A stretch of DNA of 64,000 nt from Pseudomonadota bacterium (GTDB lineage Bacteria; Pseudomonadota; Gammaproteobacteria; Burkholderiales; SG8-39). Positions within the stretch are counted from its first letter, which is position 1, and every line of letters starts with the position of its first letter. The stretch is from the NCBI GenBank assembly GCA_947455195.1, contig CANGMI010000002.1, positions 62,001 to 126,000 of the forward strand, given 5' to 3'. A program made the translations under genes and the position numbers. The notes under the pieces are model-generated. The model was not told where the DNA came from, made no database searches, and saw nothing but the letters and a program-made list of their open reading frames with translations. Of this stretch, positions 42,479 through 51,779 are shown in pieces.

Positions 42479-44187
42479 GTGCGGCGTGGACACCGACCGT
42501 CCTCGGGCGGGCGCTCGATGCGGCTGCCAGCACGCGGGGTGAGGCCGACGCCATCGTCTGCGACGCGATGCGTCTTGACTGGCGCACGCTGCGCGAGCGG
42601 GTGCGAACCACGGCACGTGCCATGCTCGCGCTGGGTATCGGCCCCGGTGAGAGGGTCGGCATCCTGAGGGGCAACGACGAGCGCTGGCTCGAGGTCTTCT
42701 ATGCGGCGGCCCTGATCGGGGCCGTCACGGTGCCGGTCAATACGCGGTTCAAGGCGGCCGAACTGGCGCACTGCCTGCGCGAGTCCGAGTGCACCTCGCT
42801 CTTCATGGTCGGATCGTTTCTGCGCATCGATTTCATCGCGATGCTGCGCGAGGTACTGCCCGAGGTCGACAGCGGGCTGCCTGGCGAGCGCTTGCCCCAT
42901 CTCGAGCGTGTGGTGATCGATCGCGCGGGTAGTCGTCGGGGTCCCGGCGGTGCCGGGGGTATATCCGTTGCGGCTTGCCCTGGGGGCGCGCCAGATCCGG
43001 CGGGCGGCGGTGCGGTTCCGCCTGCAGCACTCGATGCCGACTTCTTTCTCGCGCTTGCAGCGCAGGTTTCCGAGGCTGCGCTCGATGAGCGTGCGCGGCG
43101 TGTGTCGGCAGCGGATCTTCTGCTGATTCAGTTCACTTCGGGTACGACGGCCTTTCCCAAGGGCGTGATGCTCACCCACGACAACATGCTTCGCAATGCG
43201 TGGGCGGCCGGGCAGCGTGTCGGCATCCGGTCAGACGACCGCTATTTCAATTGCCGCCCGTTCTTCCATGTCGGGGGCTCCACGCTGTCGGCCCTGATGG
43301 CGCTGATGGTGGGGGCCTGTCTGGTGACCTTGCCCACCTTCGAGGCCGGTGCGGCGCTCGAGGCGATGGCGCGCGAGCGCTGCACACTCACCTCGGGGAA
43401 CGACACCCTGTTCCAGATGATGATGGGTCACCCGACGTTTTCGCGCGATCGCCTGTGCCTGCGCGGCGGGTGGTGCGCGGCTGGCCCCGAGACCGTGCGG
43501 CGCATCATGGATGAGATGGGGGCTGAAGCGATCTGCGTGGCTTACGGACTTTCCGAGTCTTCGCCCAATGTGGCGATGAGCCACTGGCAGGATCCGCGCG
43601 AGCAGCGTATTGCTGGCCGTGCCCGACCGCTCGACGGGCTCGAAGTGCGCATTGCCGATACCGACACGGGTGAAGAGGCGCTGCCGCCGCTGGCGGCAGG
43701 CGAGATCCAGGTGCGGGGCTGGGCCGTGATGCGCGGCTACTGCAACAATCCGGAGGCGACCGCACGCACGTTCACGCGCGAAGGCTGGCTTCGCACGGGT
43801 GATCTCGGAACGGTGGGCAAAGACGGCTGCCTGCAGATGATCGGCCGCTTCAAGGACGTGTTCCGGGTCGGGGGCGAGAATGTGGCGCCCGCCGAAGTCG
43901 AGGAGGTGCTCCTCGCACACCCTGCCATTGCCACCGCGCAGGTGGTGGGTGTGCCCGACGCGCGGCTTGGTGAAGTGGCGGCAGCCTATGTCAGCCTTCG
44001 TGCCGGCGCCAACGTGCAGCCCGACGACCTCATCGAGTGGACGCGCAGTCGTTGCGCCAATTTCCGGGTACCGCGCTATCTGCGGATCGTGGCCGACTTC
44101 GAGTCGATCGGCATGACGGCCAGTGGCAAGGTGCGAAAGACCGATCTGCGTGCGCATGCTTTGCGCGAACTGGGGCTGGCTACATGA
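42475..44187 (+). CDS. AMP-forming acyl- or aryl-CoA ligase
   Basis: 570 residues, ANL superfamily. P-loop-like FTSGTTAFPKGVMLTH (about 222-237), YGLSESSPN (about 359-367), TGDLGTVGKDG and GRFKDVFRVGGENVAPAEVE (about 458-477). The adenylation Lys near the C-terminus is in TASGKVRKTD. A segment near 150-185 (GGAGG, PGGAPDPAGGGAVPP) is a low-complexity insertion not usual in the family. The GTG start overlaps crotonase 2 (GTGA). It forms an acyl-CoA with ATP; acid specificity cannot be read. Confidence 0.9.
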   Translation: MSAAWTPTVLGRALDAAASTRGEADAIVCDAMRLDWRTLRERVRTTARAMLALGIGPGERVGILRGNDERWLEVFYAAALIGAVTVPVNTRFKAAELAHCLRESECTSLFMVGSFLRIDFIAMLREVLPEVDSGLPGERLPHLERVVIDRAGSRRGPGGAGGISVAACPGGAPDPAGGGAVPPAALDADFFLALAAQVSEAALDERARRVSAADLLLIQFTSGTTAFPKGVMLTHDNMLRNAWAAGQRVGIRSDDRYFNCRPFFHVGGSTLSALMALMVGACLVTLPTFEAGAALEAMARERCTLTSGNDTLFQMMMGHPTFSRDRLCLRGGWCAAGPETVRRIMDEMGAEAICVAYGLSESSPNVAMSHWQDPREQRIAGRARPLDGLEVRIADTDTGEEALPPLAAGEIQVRGWAVMRGYCNNPEATARTFTREGWLRTGDLGTVGKDGCLQMIGRFKDVFRVGGENVAPAEVEEVLLAHPAIATAQVVGVPDARLGEVAAAYVSLRAGANVQPDDLIEWTRSRCANFRVPRYLRIVADFESIGMTASGKVRKTDLRAHALRELGLAT

Positions 44188-45164
44188 CCGACGTGGTGCT
44201 GTGCGAATGTTTTGCCCGTGATGGTCTCCAGCACGAACCCGATTTCATTCCGACGGCCGTCAAGGCCGATCTGATCACGCGGTTTGCCGATCTGGGTTTC
44301 GAGCGTGTCGAGGCCACCTCCTACTCCAATCCGAAGGTTGTGCCGCAGTTTGCGGATGCGAGCGAACTGCTTGCTCGGCTGCCCCGGCGTGAGGGCCTCT
44401 GGTACAAGGCAACCTGTGCCAACGTGCGCGCCGTCGAACGGGCCCTGGCCGACCGTGCTGCGGGCATCGGCGTGGGCGAGGTCAGCCTGCTCGTTTCAGC
44501 CTCGGAGTCTCACACCGCGAAGAATCTGCGTACCACGCGGGCCTTGCAGTGGGACAACATCGCTGCCATGACGACAGCCGCTCGGGGGCTTTTCAGGCTT
44601 GTCGGCACCGTCTCGGTGGCCTTCGGGTGCCCGTTCGAGGGCCCGGTGGACCCGGCCGTCGTGGTGTCCGATGTGCGCCGCTTTGCGGCGCTGGGTGTTG
44701 ATCGGATCGCCCTCGGCGATACCACCGGCATGGCCACCCCGCCAGCCGTCCGCGAGATGATCGCGCAGCTCCGCGCCGAGGTGCCCGAGGTCACGCTGAT
44801 TGCCCATTTTCACGACACGCGCGGCACCGGCCTGGTGAATTGCGTGGCGGCTCTCGAGTCGGGCGTGCGTTACTTCGATTGCGCGCTGGGCGGTGTGGGT
44901 GGCCACCCGGCCGGTGTCCGCTACGGTGAGGGGCACACCGGCAACGTCGCCACCGAGGATCTGGTGAGCCTCTTCGAGTCGATGGGTGTCGATACCGGCA
45001 TCAGGCTGGGGGAGCTGCTCGAGACGTCTGCCCGTTGCGAGCAGGCGCTCGGACGCACCCTCGATGCACGAGTCGCGCGCAGCGGGCTCCATCCGCGGGC
45101 CATCTTGCGCAGGACCGCCGGCGCGGCGCAGAATGGGGAAGGTAAAGATTCGTTGACAGGCTGA
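44184..45164 (+). CDS. HMG-CoA-lyase-like aldolase
   Basis: 326 residues, DRE-TIM metallolyase fold. ECFARDGLQHEPDFIPTAVK carries the RDGLQ motif (Arg and metal Asp), VAFGCPFEGPV and AHFHDTRGTGLVN the metal His pair, and GNVATEDLV the C-terminal signature. The mobile-loop Cys of HMG-CoA lyase (GGCP) is His here: GVGGHPAG, His about 241. So it should cleave a 3-hydroxy-acyl-CoA-type bond, but perhaps of a different acyl-CoA (citramalyl- or methylglutaryl-like). Its start overlaps the ligase stop. A short C-terminal tail is atypical. Confidence 0.85.
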   Translation: MTDVVLCECFARDGLQHEPDFIPTAVKADLITRFADLGFERVEATSYSNPKVVPQFADASELLARLPRREGLWYKATCANVRAVERALADRAAGIGVGEVSLLVSASESHTAKNLRTTRALQWDNIAAMTTAARGLFRLVGTVSVAFGCPFEGPVDPAVVVSDVRRFAALGVDRIALGDTTGMATPPAVREMIAQLRAEVPEVTLIAHFHDTRGTGLVNCVAALESGVRYFDCALGGVGGHPAGVRYGEGHTGNVATEDLVSLFESMGVDTGIRLGELLETSARCEQALGRTLDARVARSGLHPRAILRRTAGAAQNGEGKDSLTG

Positions 45165-45222
45165 TCAGGTCTCTCAGTGGTCGGCCTCTCGCGATCTTCA
45201 TGACAAGAACAACGGAGGGGAT

Positions 45223-46536
45223 ATGGCCAGTCTCGCAGAGTCCGTGGAATCGTCGTCGGCGCCGGCGTCGCAGACCTACCGATGGATGCAGTTGCTCGGC
45301 GGCATTGCCTGCATGGTGATGATTGCCAACCTGCAGTACGGATGGACCCTCTTCGTGGGGCCGATCGACGGCAAGTATCAGTGGGGCCGCACCAGCATCC
45401 AGGTGGCCTTCACGATCTTCGTCCTGTTCGAGACCTGGCTCGTACCGATCGAGGGCTATCTGGTCGATCGATTCGGGCCGCGTCCGGTGGTGTTCTGGGG
45501 TGGCTTGCTCTGTGGCATCGGCTGGGTACTCAACTCGATGGCCGACAGTCTTGCCTTTCTCTACTTCGCAGCGGCGGTGAGCGGTATCGGCGCGGGCGCG
45601 GTATACGGCACCTGCGTGGGCAATGCGCTGAAGTGGTTTCCCGATCGTCGTGGGCTGGCTGCCGGACTCACGGCCGCCGGGTTTGGCGCCGGATCGGCTC
45701 TCACCATCGTGCCGATCGCCGCGATGATCAAGGCGAGTGGCTATGAGCAGACCTTTCTCTACTTCGGGATCGGGCAGGGCGTCATCGTGATGGTGGTCGC
45801 GCTCATGCTGCGCTCGCCCGCCAAGGGGCAAGTGCCGGCACCGCTCGCCAGGGCGGCCCAGTCGCTCCGCGATCTGCGGCCGGCCGAGGTGGCGCGCCAG
45901 CCGGTGTTCTGGCTGATGTATCTCATGTTCGTGCTGGTGGCTGCAGGCGGGCTGATGGCCACCGCGCAACTGGGCCCGATCGCGCGCGACTTCAAGGTGG
46001 GTGATGTTCCGGTCAGTCTGCTGGGTCTCACCTTGCCTGCACTCACCTTTGCACTGGCGATCGACCGCGTCCTGAACGGCCTCACGCGGCCCTTCTTCGG
46101 GTGGGTATCGGACCGCATCGGACGTGAACTCACGATGCTCATCGCCTTCACGCTCGAGTCGGCAGGCATTCTGGCGCTCTACGTGTTCGGGTCTGATCCG
46201 ATCCTTTTCGTGATCCTCACCGGTCTTGTCTTCTTTGCCTGGGGCGAGATCTACAGTCTCTTTCCCTCCACCTGTACCGATACCTTCGGCTCGCGTTATG
46301 CCGCGGCCAATGCCGGCATGCTCTATACCGCCAAGGGAACGGCTGCCCTGCTCGTGCCCCTGGCGAATGTGCTGGCAACGGCCTCCGGCGGGTGGGAGAC
46401 GGTGTTCATTCTGGCCTGCCTCATGAACGCGGCAGCAGCGATTCTTGCCTGGTTTGCGCTGCGTCCGCTGCGGCGAGGTTTCATCGAGCGCCAGAATGCA
46501 AGCGTGCAAGCCACAGCCGCCGGCGGGGCCGGCTGA
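45223..46536 (+). CDS. MFS transporter, oxalate/formate antiporter-like
   Basis: 437 residues, 12 membrane helices. The leader MASLAESVESSSAPASQTYR precedes helix 1 (LGGIACMVMIANLQYGWTLF). A family-like DRFGPRPVVFWG loop between helices 2 and 3 and FGWVSDRIGRELTML between 8 and 9 are typical MFS motifs. The closest family by pattern is the oxalate:formate antiporter (OxlT). AACGGAGGGGATATGG gives a strong ribosome site. It stands 58 bp after the lyase, so it likely imports the pathway substrate or exports an acid. Confidence 0.88.
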   Translation: MASLAESVESSSAPASQTYRWMQLLGGIACMVMIANLQYGWTLFVGPIDGKYQWGRTSIQVAFTIFVLFETWLVPIEGYLVDRFGPRPVVFWGGLLCGIGWVLNSMADSLAFLYFAAAVSGIGAGAVYGTCVGNALKWFPDRRGLAAGLTAAGFGAGSALTIVPIAAMIKASGYEQTFLYFGIGQGVIVMVVALMLRSPAKGQVPAPLARAAQSLRDLRPAEVARQPVFWLMYLMFVLVAAGGLMATAQLGPIARDFKVGDVPVSLLGLTLPALTFALAIDRVLNGLTRPFFGWVSDRIGRELTMLIAFTLESAGILALYVFGSDPILFVILTGLVFFAWGEIYSLFPSTCTDTFGSRYAAANAGMLYTAKGTAALLVPLANVLATASGGWETVFILACLMNAAAAILAWFALRPLRRGFIERQNASVQATAAGGAG

Positions 46537-46666
46537 GTCAGGTTGTTGCGGCGACCGGGCGAGGGCAGGGCACTGTCTTCGTCGCGGTGGGGCGGCAATC
46601 ACTTGACCGTCCGGGACTCCCCCGCGCACACTCGCGCGCAGTGCCAACTTGCCTGGAGTTTTCCCG

Positions 46667-47836
46667 ATGCGATCAATATCCGTGGCTGCAGCCCTCGCGG
46701 CCGGCCTGTCCCTGTGCGGCGTGGCTCAGGCCGCTGACAAGGTCAAGGTCGGTTTCATGTCGACGATGTCCGGACCGAGCGGTTATTTCGGTACCGAGAT
46801 TCTCGACGGCTTCAACCTCCTCGTGAAGATGAAGGGCAACAAGCTCGGGGGGCTGCCGGCCGAAGTGGTCGTGGCCGACGATCAGGTCAATCCCGAGTTG
46901 GGCAAGCAGGGCGCAGAGCGTCTGCTCAAGCGCGATCGGGTCGACTTCCTCGCGGGATTCATCTATGGCAATGTGGTCAATGCCGTGCTGCCGATGGCGG
47001 CCGAGGCTGAGCGCCCGCTGATTTCTGCCGTGCCGGGTCCGTCAGACCTGGCGGGGGAAAAGTGCAACCCGTGGTTCTACAGTGCCGGCTATCAGAACGA
47101 TACGCCGCACGAGGCCATCGCCAAGCACATGCAGGATCGTGGCCTGAAGAACGTGGTCACCGTGGTGCCCAACTTCGTGTCGGGTCGTGACGCCGTGGCC
47201 GGCATGAAGCGCTACTTCAAGGGCACCATCGCCCAGGAGATCTACATCAAGATCAACCAGCTCGACTTCGGGGCCGAAATTGCCCAGATTCGTGCCGCCA
47301 ATCCGGACGGCGTCTTCATCTTCCTGCCGGGTGGCATGGGCATCAACTTCATCAAGCAGTATCAGCAGAACGGGCTGCTGGGCAAGGTGCCGCTCTTCGG
47401 TTTTGGCTTCAACTTCGAGGATGACATCATCAACGCCGTGGGCGACTCGGTGGTGGGTGCGTTCAGTGCGTTGCAGTGGAGTCGCGATCTGGACAATGCT
47501 GCCAACAAGGCCTTCGTGGCCGCGTTCGAGCGCGAGTACAAGCGACTGCCCTCGGCCTACGCGGCAATGGGCTATGACACGGCGCAACTCATCGATGGGG
47601 CCGTTCACGATGTCGGCGGCAAGATCGAGGACAAGGCTGCCTTGCGCAAGGCGCTCGAAGCCGCCAACTTCCCCACCGTGCGCGGCAAGTTCAAGTTCAA
47701 CCGCAATCACATGCCGATCCAGAGCTTCTATCTGCGCGAAGTGGTCAAGGAGGGTGGACGGGTGCAGAACAAGACGCTTGGCACCATCTTCGCCGACTAC
47801 CAGGACGGCTTTGCCAAGGACTGCCGCATGCAGTGA
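46667..47836 (+). CDS. ABC transporter substrate-binding protein, branched-chain amino acid (LivK) type
   Basis: 389 residues. Signal peptide MRSISVAAALAAGLSLCGVA (cleavage about 23, AQA|ADK). Mature part: VGFMSTMSGPSGYFGTEILD, ADDQVNPELGKQGAERLLKR and AVPGPSDLAGEKCNPW, typical of Leu/Ile/Val-type type-1 binding proteins that often take aromatic acids. The ATG at 46667 has GGAG 9 nt upstream. No permease or ATPase gene (livHMGF) is near, so it depends on distant partners. It lies 130 bp after the MFS gene. Confidence 0.9.
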   Translation: MRSISVAAALAAGLSLCGVAQAADKVKVGFMSTMSGPSGYFGTEILDGFNLLVKMKGNKLGGLPAEVVVADDQVNPELGKQGAERLLKRDRVDFLAGFIYGNVVNAVLPMAAEAERPLISAVPGPSDLAGEKCNPWFYSAGYQNDTPHEAIAKHMQDRGLKNVVTVVPNFVSGRDAVAGMKRYFKGTIAQEIYIKINQLDFGAEIAQIRAANPDGVFIFLPGGMGINFIKQYQQNGLLGKVPLFGFGFNFEDDIINAVGDSVVGAFSALQWSRDLDNAANKAFVAAFEREYKRLPSAYAAMGYDTAQLIDGAVHDVGGKIEDKAALRKALEAANFPTVRGKFKFNRNHMPIQSFYLREVVKEGGRVQNKTLGTIFADYQDGFAKDCRMQ

Positions 47837-47875
47837 CGCGCGTTCCCTACCCCGCTTGAACAGGGGTCGCGCATC

Positions 47876-48715
47876 GTGCTCGCCTACCGACATCAGTTCC
47901 ATGCCGGCAATTTTGCCGACGTGATGAAGCATGCGCTCCTTGCGCGACTGCTGGTCGCGCTGGGGCGCAAGCCTGCACCCTACTGCTATGTGGACACCCA
48001 CGCGGGGATCGGTCGCTACGATCTGCGTCACGAGTGGTCGCAGAAGAACGCCGAGCATGAGGCTGGCGTGGCGCTGGTCTGGCAACGTGCCGATGCGCCG
48101 CCTGACCTCGCGCCCTGGCTCGACATCGTGCGGGACATGAATCCCGAAGGGCGCCTCGAGCATTACCCGGGGTCACCGGAAATTGCGCAGCGCTTGCGTC
48201 GTGCCGGTGATCGTATGGTGCTCTCGGAGCTGAACCCGGCCGATCAGGCGACGCTGAAGGCCAATATGGCCGGGTTGCGGGGTGTGAGTGTCGTGGCGCA
48301 AGACGGCTACAAGACGCTGTCTTCGCACCTGCCTCCGTCTGAACGCAGGGGGCTGGTGCTTCTTGATTCCTCGTTCGACAGGGCGGGTGAGTTCACCCGT
48401 CTGGTACAGGCCGTGCGCCTCGCGCACGAGCGCTTCGCCACCGGGGTCATGGCGGTCTGGTACCCATTGATGGACCCTTCCGCGATGCGGCGGTTCGAGC
48501 GCAGCCTGCATGAGTGCGGCGTGCGGCGCATCCTGCTCCTCGAGTTGTCGGTTCATCCCGAAGACTGGCGTGCGTCGCTGCGTGGCTCCGGCCTCATCGT
48601 GGTCAATCCGCCTTACGGGTTCGATCGCGAGGCACGAGGGTTGCTCGCATGGCTTGCCGAAGCGCTGGCGCCACAGGCCGGATCGTCACGCGTGCAGTGG
48701 CTGGTACCCGAATGA
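47876..48715 (+). CDS. rlmJ: 23S rRNA (adenine2030-N6)-methyltransferase RlmJ
   Basis: 279 residues. The RlmJ N-terminus AYRHQFHAGNFADVMKHALL and YVDTHAGIGRYDL (SAM site) are clear. LHECGVRRILLLELSV and VNPPYGFD near the C-terminus also match. The catalytic DPPY motif of the Escherichia coli enzyme appears as DSSF (164-167), in GLVLLDSSFDRAGEF. Only the Asp is kept. It should methylate A2030, but this substitution makes activity uncertain. The GTG at 47876 is used; it lies 39 bp after an ABC binding-protein gene. Confidence 0.9.
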   Translation: MLAYRHQFHAGNFADVMKHALLARLLVALGRKPAPYCYVDTHAGIGRYDLRHEWSQKNAEHEAGVALVWQRADAPPDLAPWLDIVRDMNPEGRLEHYPGSPEIAQRLRRAGDRMVLSELNPADQATLKANMAGLRGVSVVAQDGYKTLSSHLPPSERRGLVLLDSSFDRAGEFTRLVQAVRLAHERFATGVMAVWYPLMDPSAMRRFERSLHECGVRRILLLELSVHPEDWRASLRGSGLIVVNPPYGFDREARGLLAWLAEALAPQAGSSRVQWLVPE

Positions 48716-48805
48716 GGCAGGTCCTGCGTCCCCGTCCCGGGGGGCATCGTTGATCGCAATCGACTCGTCGTGCAAAGAGGCGGGTCCAGACGGAGTCATG
48801 AAACC

Positions 48806-49915
<1,110 letters not shown>

Positions 49916-49922
49916 CGGCTGC

Positions 49923-50963
49923 TCATTCGGGCTCGATGCCGGCGGCCTTGACGATGCGGCCCCACTTTTCGGTTTCGCTGACGACATGGCGCGCGAGCGA
50001 CTCGGGGGAACCGGGGAAGGGGTCTGCGCCGATATTGCGCAGGAACGTGCGAGCCCGGTCGGTGGTGAGAACGGCATTGCACAGATCGGCCAGTTTCAGC
50101 ACGATCTCGCGAGGCGCGTGGGCCGGCAGGAAGGCGGCAAACCAGCCATCGAGTTCATAGCCTGCGACGCCTGCTTCCACCATGGTAGGCAGGTCGGGGG
50201 CTGCCGAGATGCGTTTCGCGTTGGTGACAGCGAGTGCCCGCACCTTGCCGGCACGCGCCTGAGGGATGGCAAGCGTGGCATCGGCAAAGAGATACTGGAT
50301 CTGCCCGCCGAGCAGATCGGTGATGGCGGGTGGTACCCCCTTGTAGGGAACGTTGATGGCGTCTGTCCCGGTGAGTGCCCGGTACAGTTCCGCCGCGACG
50401 CGTCCGGTGGCATTGCCGCTGCCGTATGCCAACCTGCCCGGGCGAGCCTTGATCCAGGCGGTGAGTTCGCTCACCGAGTTTACCGGCACGGCTGCCGGGT
50501 TCACGACCAGCACGAAACCGAGCGTGGCGAGCGTCGTCACCGGGCTGAAGTCCGCGACCGGATCGAATCCGAGCTTCCGAAACAGGTGGATATTGGCCGC
50601 GTGGGTCGAGTTCGGCGTGAAGAGCATGGTGTAGCCATCGGGCTGGGCATGCGCTGCGGCCTGCGCCGCCAGGTTGCCCACGGCGCCCGGGCGATTCTCG
50701 ACGATGAAGGGTTGCCCGGTCTTTTCGCGCAGCCCGTCGGCGAGGAAGCGGGCCACGCTGTCGATGCCGGATCCGGCGGGGTATCCGAGCAGCATGGCCA
50801 CCGGACGTGCCGGCCAGGCCGATGCCTGTGCCTGCGAACCGGTCGGCATTACCGTCGCGACCGCTGCCAGCAAGGCGATGCTCGCCGTCAACGATCGGGC
50901 CGGCCGAAGGAGGAGGGCTGCGTTGACGCGCAGCCAGTGTCGTTTGCAAGGGTCGAGTTTCAT
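49923..50963 (-). CDS. Bug/TctC family substrate-binding protein (8)
   Basis: 346 residues. A long basic N-terminus (MKLDPCKRHWLRVNAAL) leads to the signal peptide (SLTASIALLAAVATVMPTGS, cleavage near SQAQA). Core: WPARPVAMLLGYPAGSGIDS, ENRPGAVGNLA, AQPDGYTMLFTP, NVPYKGVPPAITDLLGGQIQ. The first strand differs from the other Bug proteins (MLLGYPAGS rather than IVPFPPGG). The ATG at 50963 was preferred over upstream codons in noncoding sequence. It is divergent from the nitroreductase gene across about 40 bp. Confidence 0.9.
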   Translation of the reverse strand: MKLDPCKRHWLRVNAALLLRPARSLTASIALLAAVATVMPTGSQAQASAWPARPVAMLLGYPAGSGIDSVARFLADGLREKTGQPFIVENRPGAVGNLAAQAAAHAQPDGYTMLFTPNSTHAANIHLFRKLGFDPVADFSPVTTLATLGFVLVVNPAAVPVNSVSELTAWIKARPGRLAYGSGNATGRVAAELYRALTGTDAINVPYKGVPPAITDLLGGQIQYLFADATLAIPQARAGKVRALAVTNAKRISAAPDLPTMVEAGVAGYELDGWFAAFLPAHAPREIVLKLADLCNAVLTTDRARTFLRNIGADPFPGSPESLARHVVSETEKWGRIVKAAGIEPE

Positions 50964-51005
50964 CCGCAGAATTGTCCCACGACTCACTTGTGCAGGATGA
51001 CGGCG

Positions 51006-51755
51006 ATGCCGATGATCGACCCCATCAGTGGTTCCTCGCTGTCGCCCGAGGCTGGTGCGACGCCGTTTGAAGCGGGCAGGGCCGCCCACAGCCTCATTGA
51101 GGCCATGATGTCACGACGCAGTGTGCGAGCCTTTCGGCCAGATCCGGTCCCGCGCGCCGTCGTTGCCGATGTGCTCGCGCTCGCAAGTCGCGCACCCTCG
51201 GGCACCAACATCCAGCCCTGGCGGGTGCATGTGCTCGCCGGCGCCCCGCTCGAGTCACTCAAGGCGGCGATGCTGGCCAGCGCCACGCAATCGCCAGACG
51301 CCAGGCCGCCCTACAACTACTACCCGGTCAAGTGGTTCGAACCCTTTCTCGGGCGTCGTCGTGCGCTCGGCTGGGATCTCTACGGTTTGCTCGGCATCGG
51401 CAAGGCCGATCGTGCGCGCATGGCCGAGCAGCATGCGCGCAACTTCGTCTTCTTCGATGCGCCGGTCGGGCTCATCTTCACGATTGCGCGAGACCTCGAA
51501 CTGGGATCCTGGCTCGATTACGGGATGTTCATGCAGAACGTGATGCTCGCCGCGCGCCTCTGGGGGCTTGACACCTGCCCGCAGGCTGCCGTTGTCTACC
51601 CGCACGAGGCGGTACGGCGAGAACTCGCGCTCCCCGAGGATGAGTCGCTGGTCTGCGGCATGGCGCTCGGCTACGCGCGTGCCGATGCGCCCGAGAATGC
51701 GCTGGTCACACCGCGCGAGCCGGTCGACGGGTTTTCCGTCTTTCGCGGGTTCTGA
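51006..51755 (+). CDS. Nitroreductase-family FMN oxidoreductase
   Basis: 249 residues. MSRRSVRAFRPDPVP (about 35-49) and ASRAPSGTNIQPWRVHVLAG (about 60-79) are the FMN-binding N-terminal signatures. GLDTCPQAAVVYPHEAVRRE and MALGYARAD close the fold. The family reduces nitroaromatics, quinones or flavins with NAD(P)H. Three in-frame ATGs lie at 50997, 51006 and 51012; 51006 fits best because AGGA then lies about 7 nt upstream. The sequence between the two signatures is normal, so function is probably intact. Substrate unknown. Confidence 0.88.
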   Translation: MPMIDPISGSSLSPEAGATPFEAGRAAHSLIEAMMSRRSVRAFRPDPVPRAVVADVLALASRAPSGTNIQPWRVHVLAGAPLESLKAAMLASATQSPDARPPYNYYPVKWFEPFLGRRRALGWDLYGLLGIGKADRARMAEQHARNFVFFDAPVGLIFTIARDLELGSWLDYGMFMQNVMLAARLWGLDTCPQAAVVYPHEAVRRELALPEDESLVCGMALGYARADAPENALVTPREPVDGFSVFRGF

Positions 51756-51779
51756 GGGCGGCCCCCGGTTCGAGTCCGA

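Noticed and set aside
51767-51777. GGTTCGAGTCC, resembling a tRNA T-loop
   Set aside because: Only the loop matches. The flanks do not form a T-stem and the sequence upstream is the end of the nitroreductase gene, so no tRNA fits.
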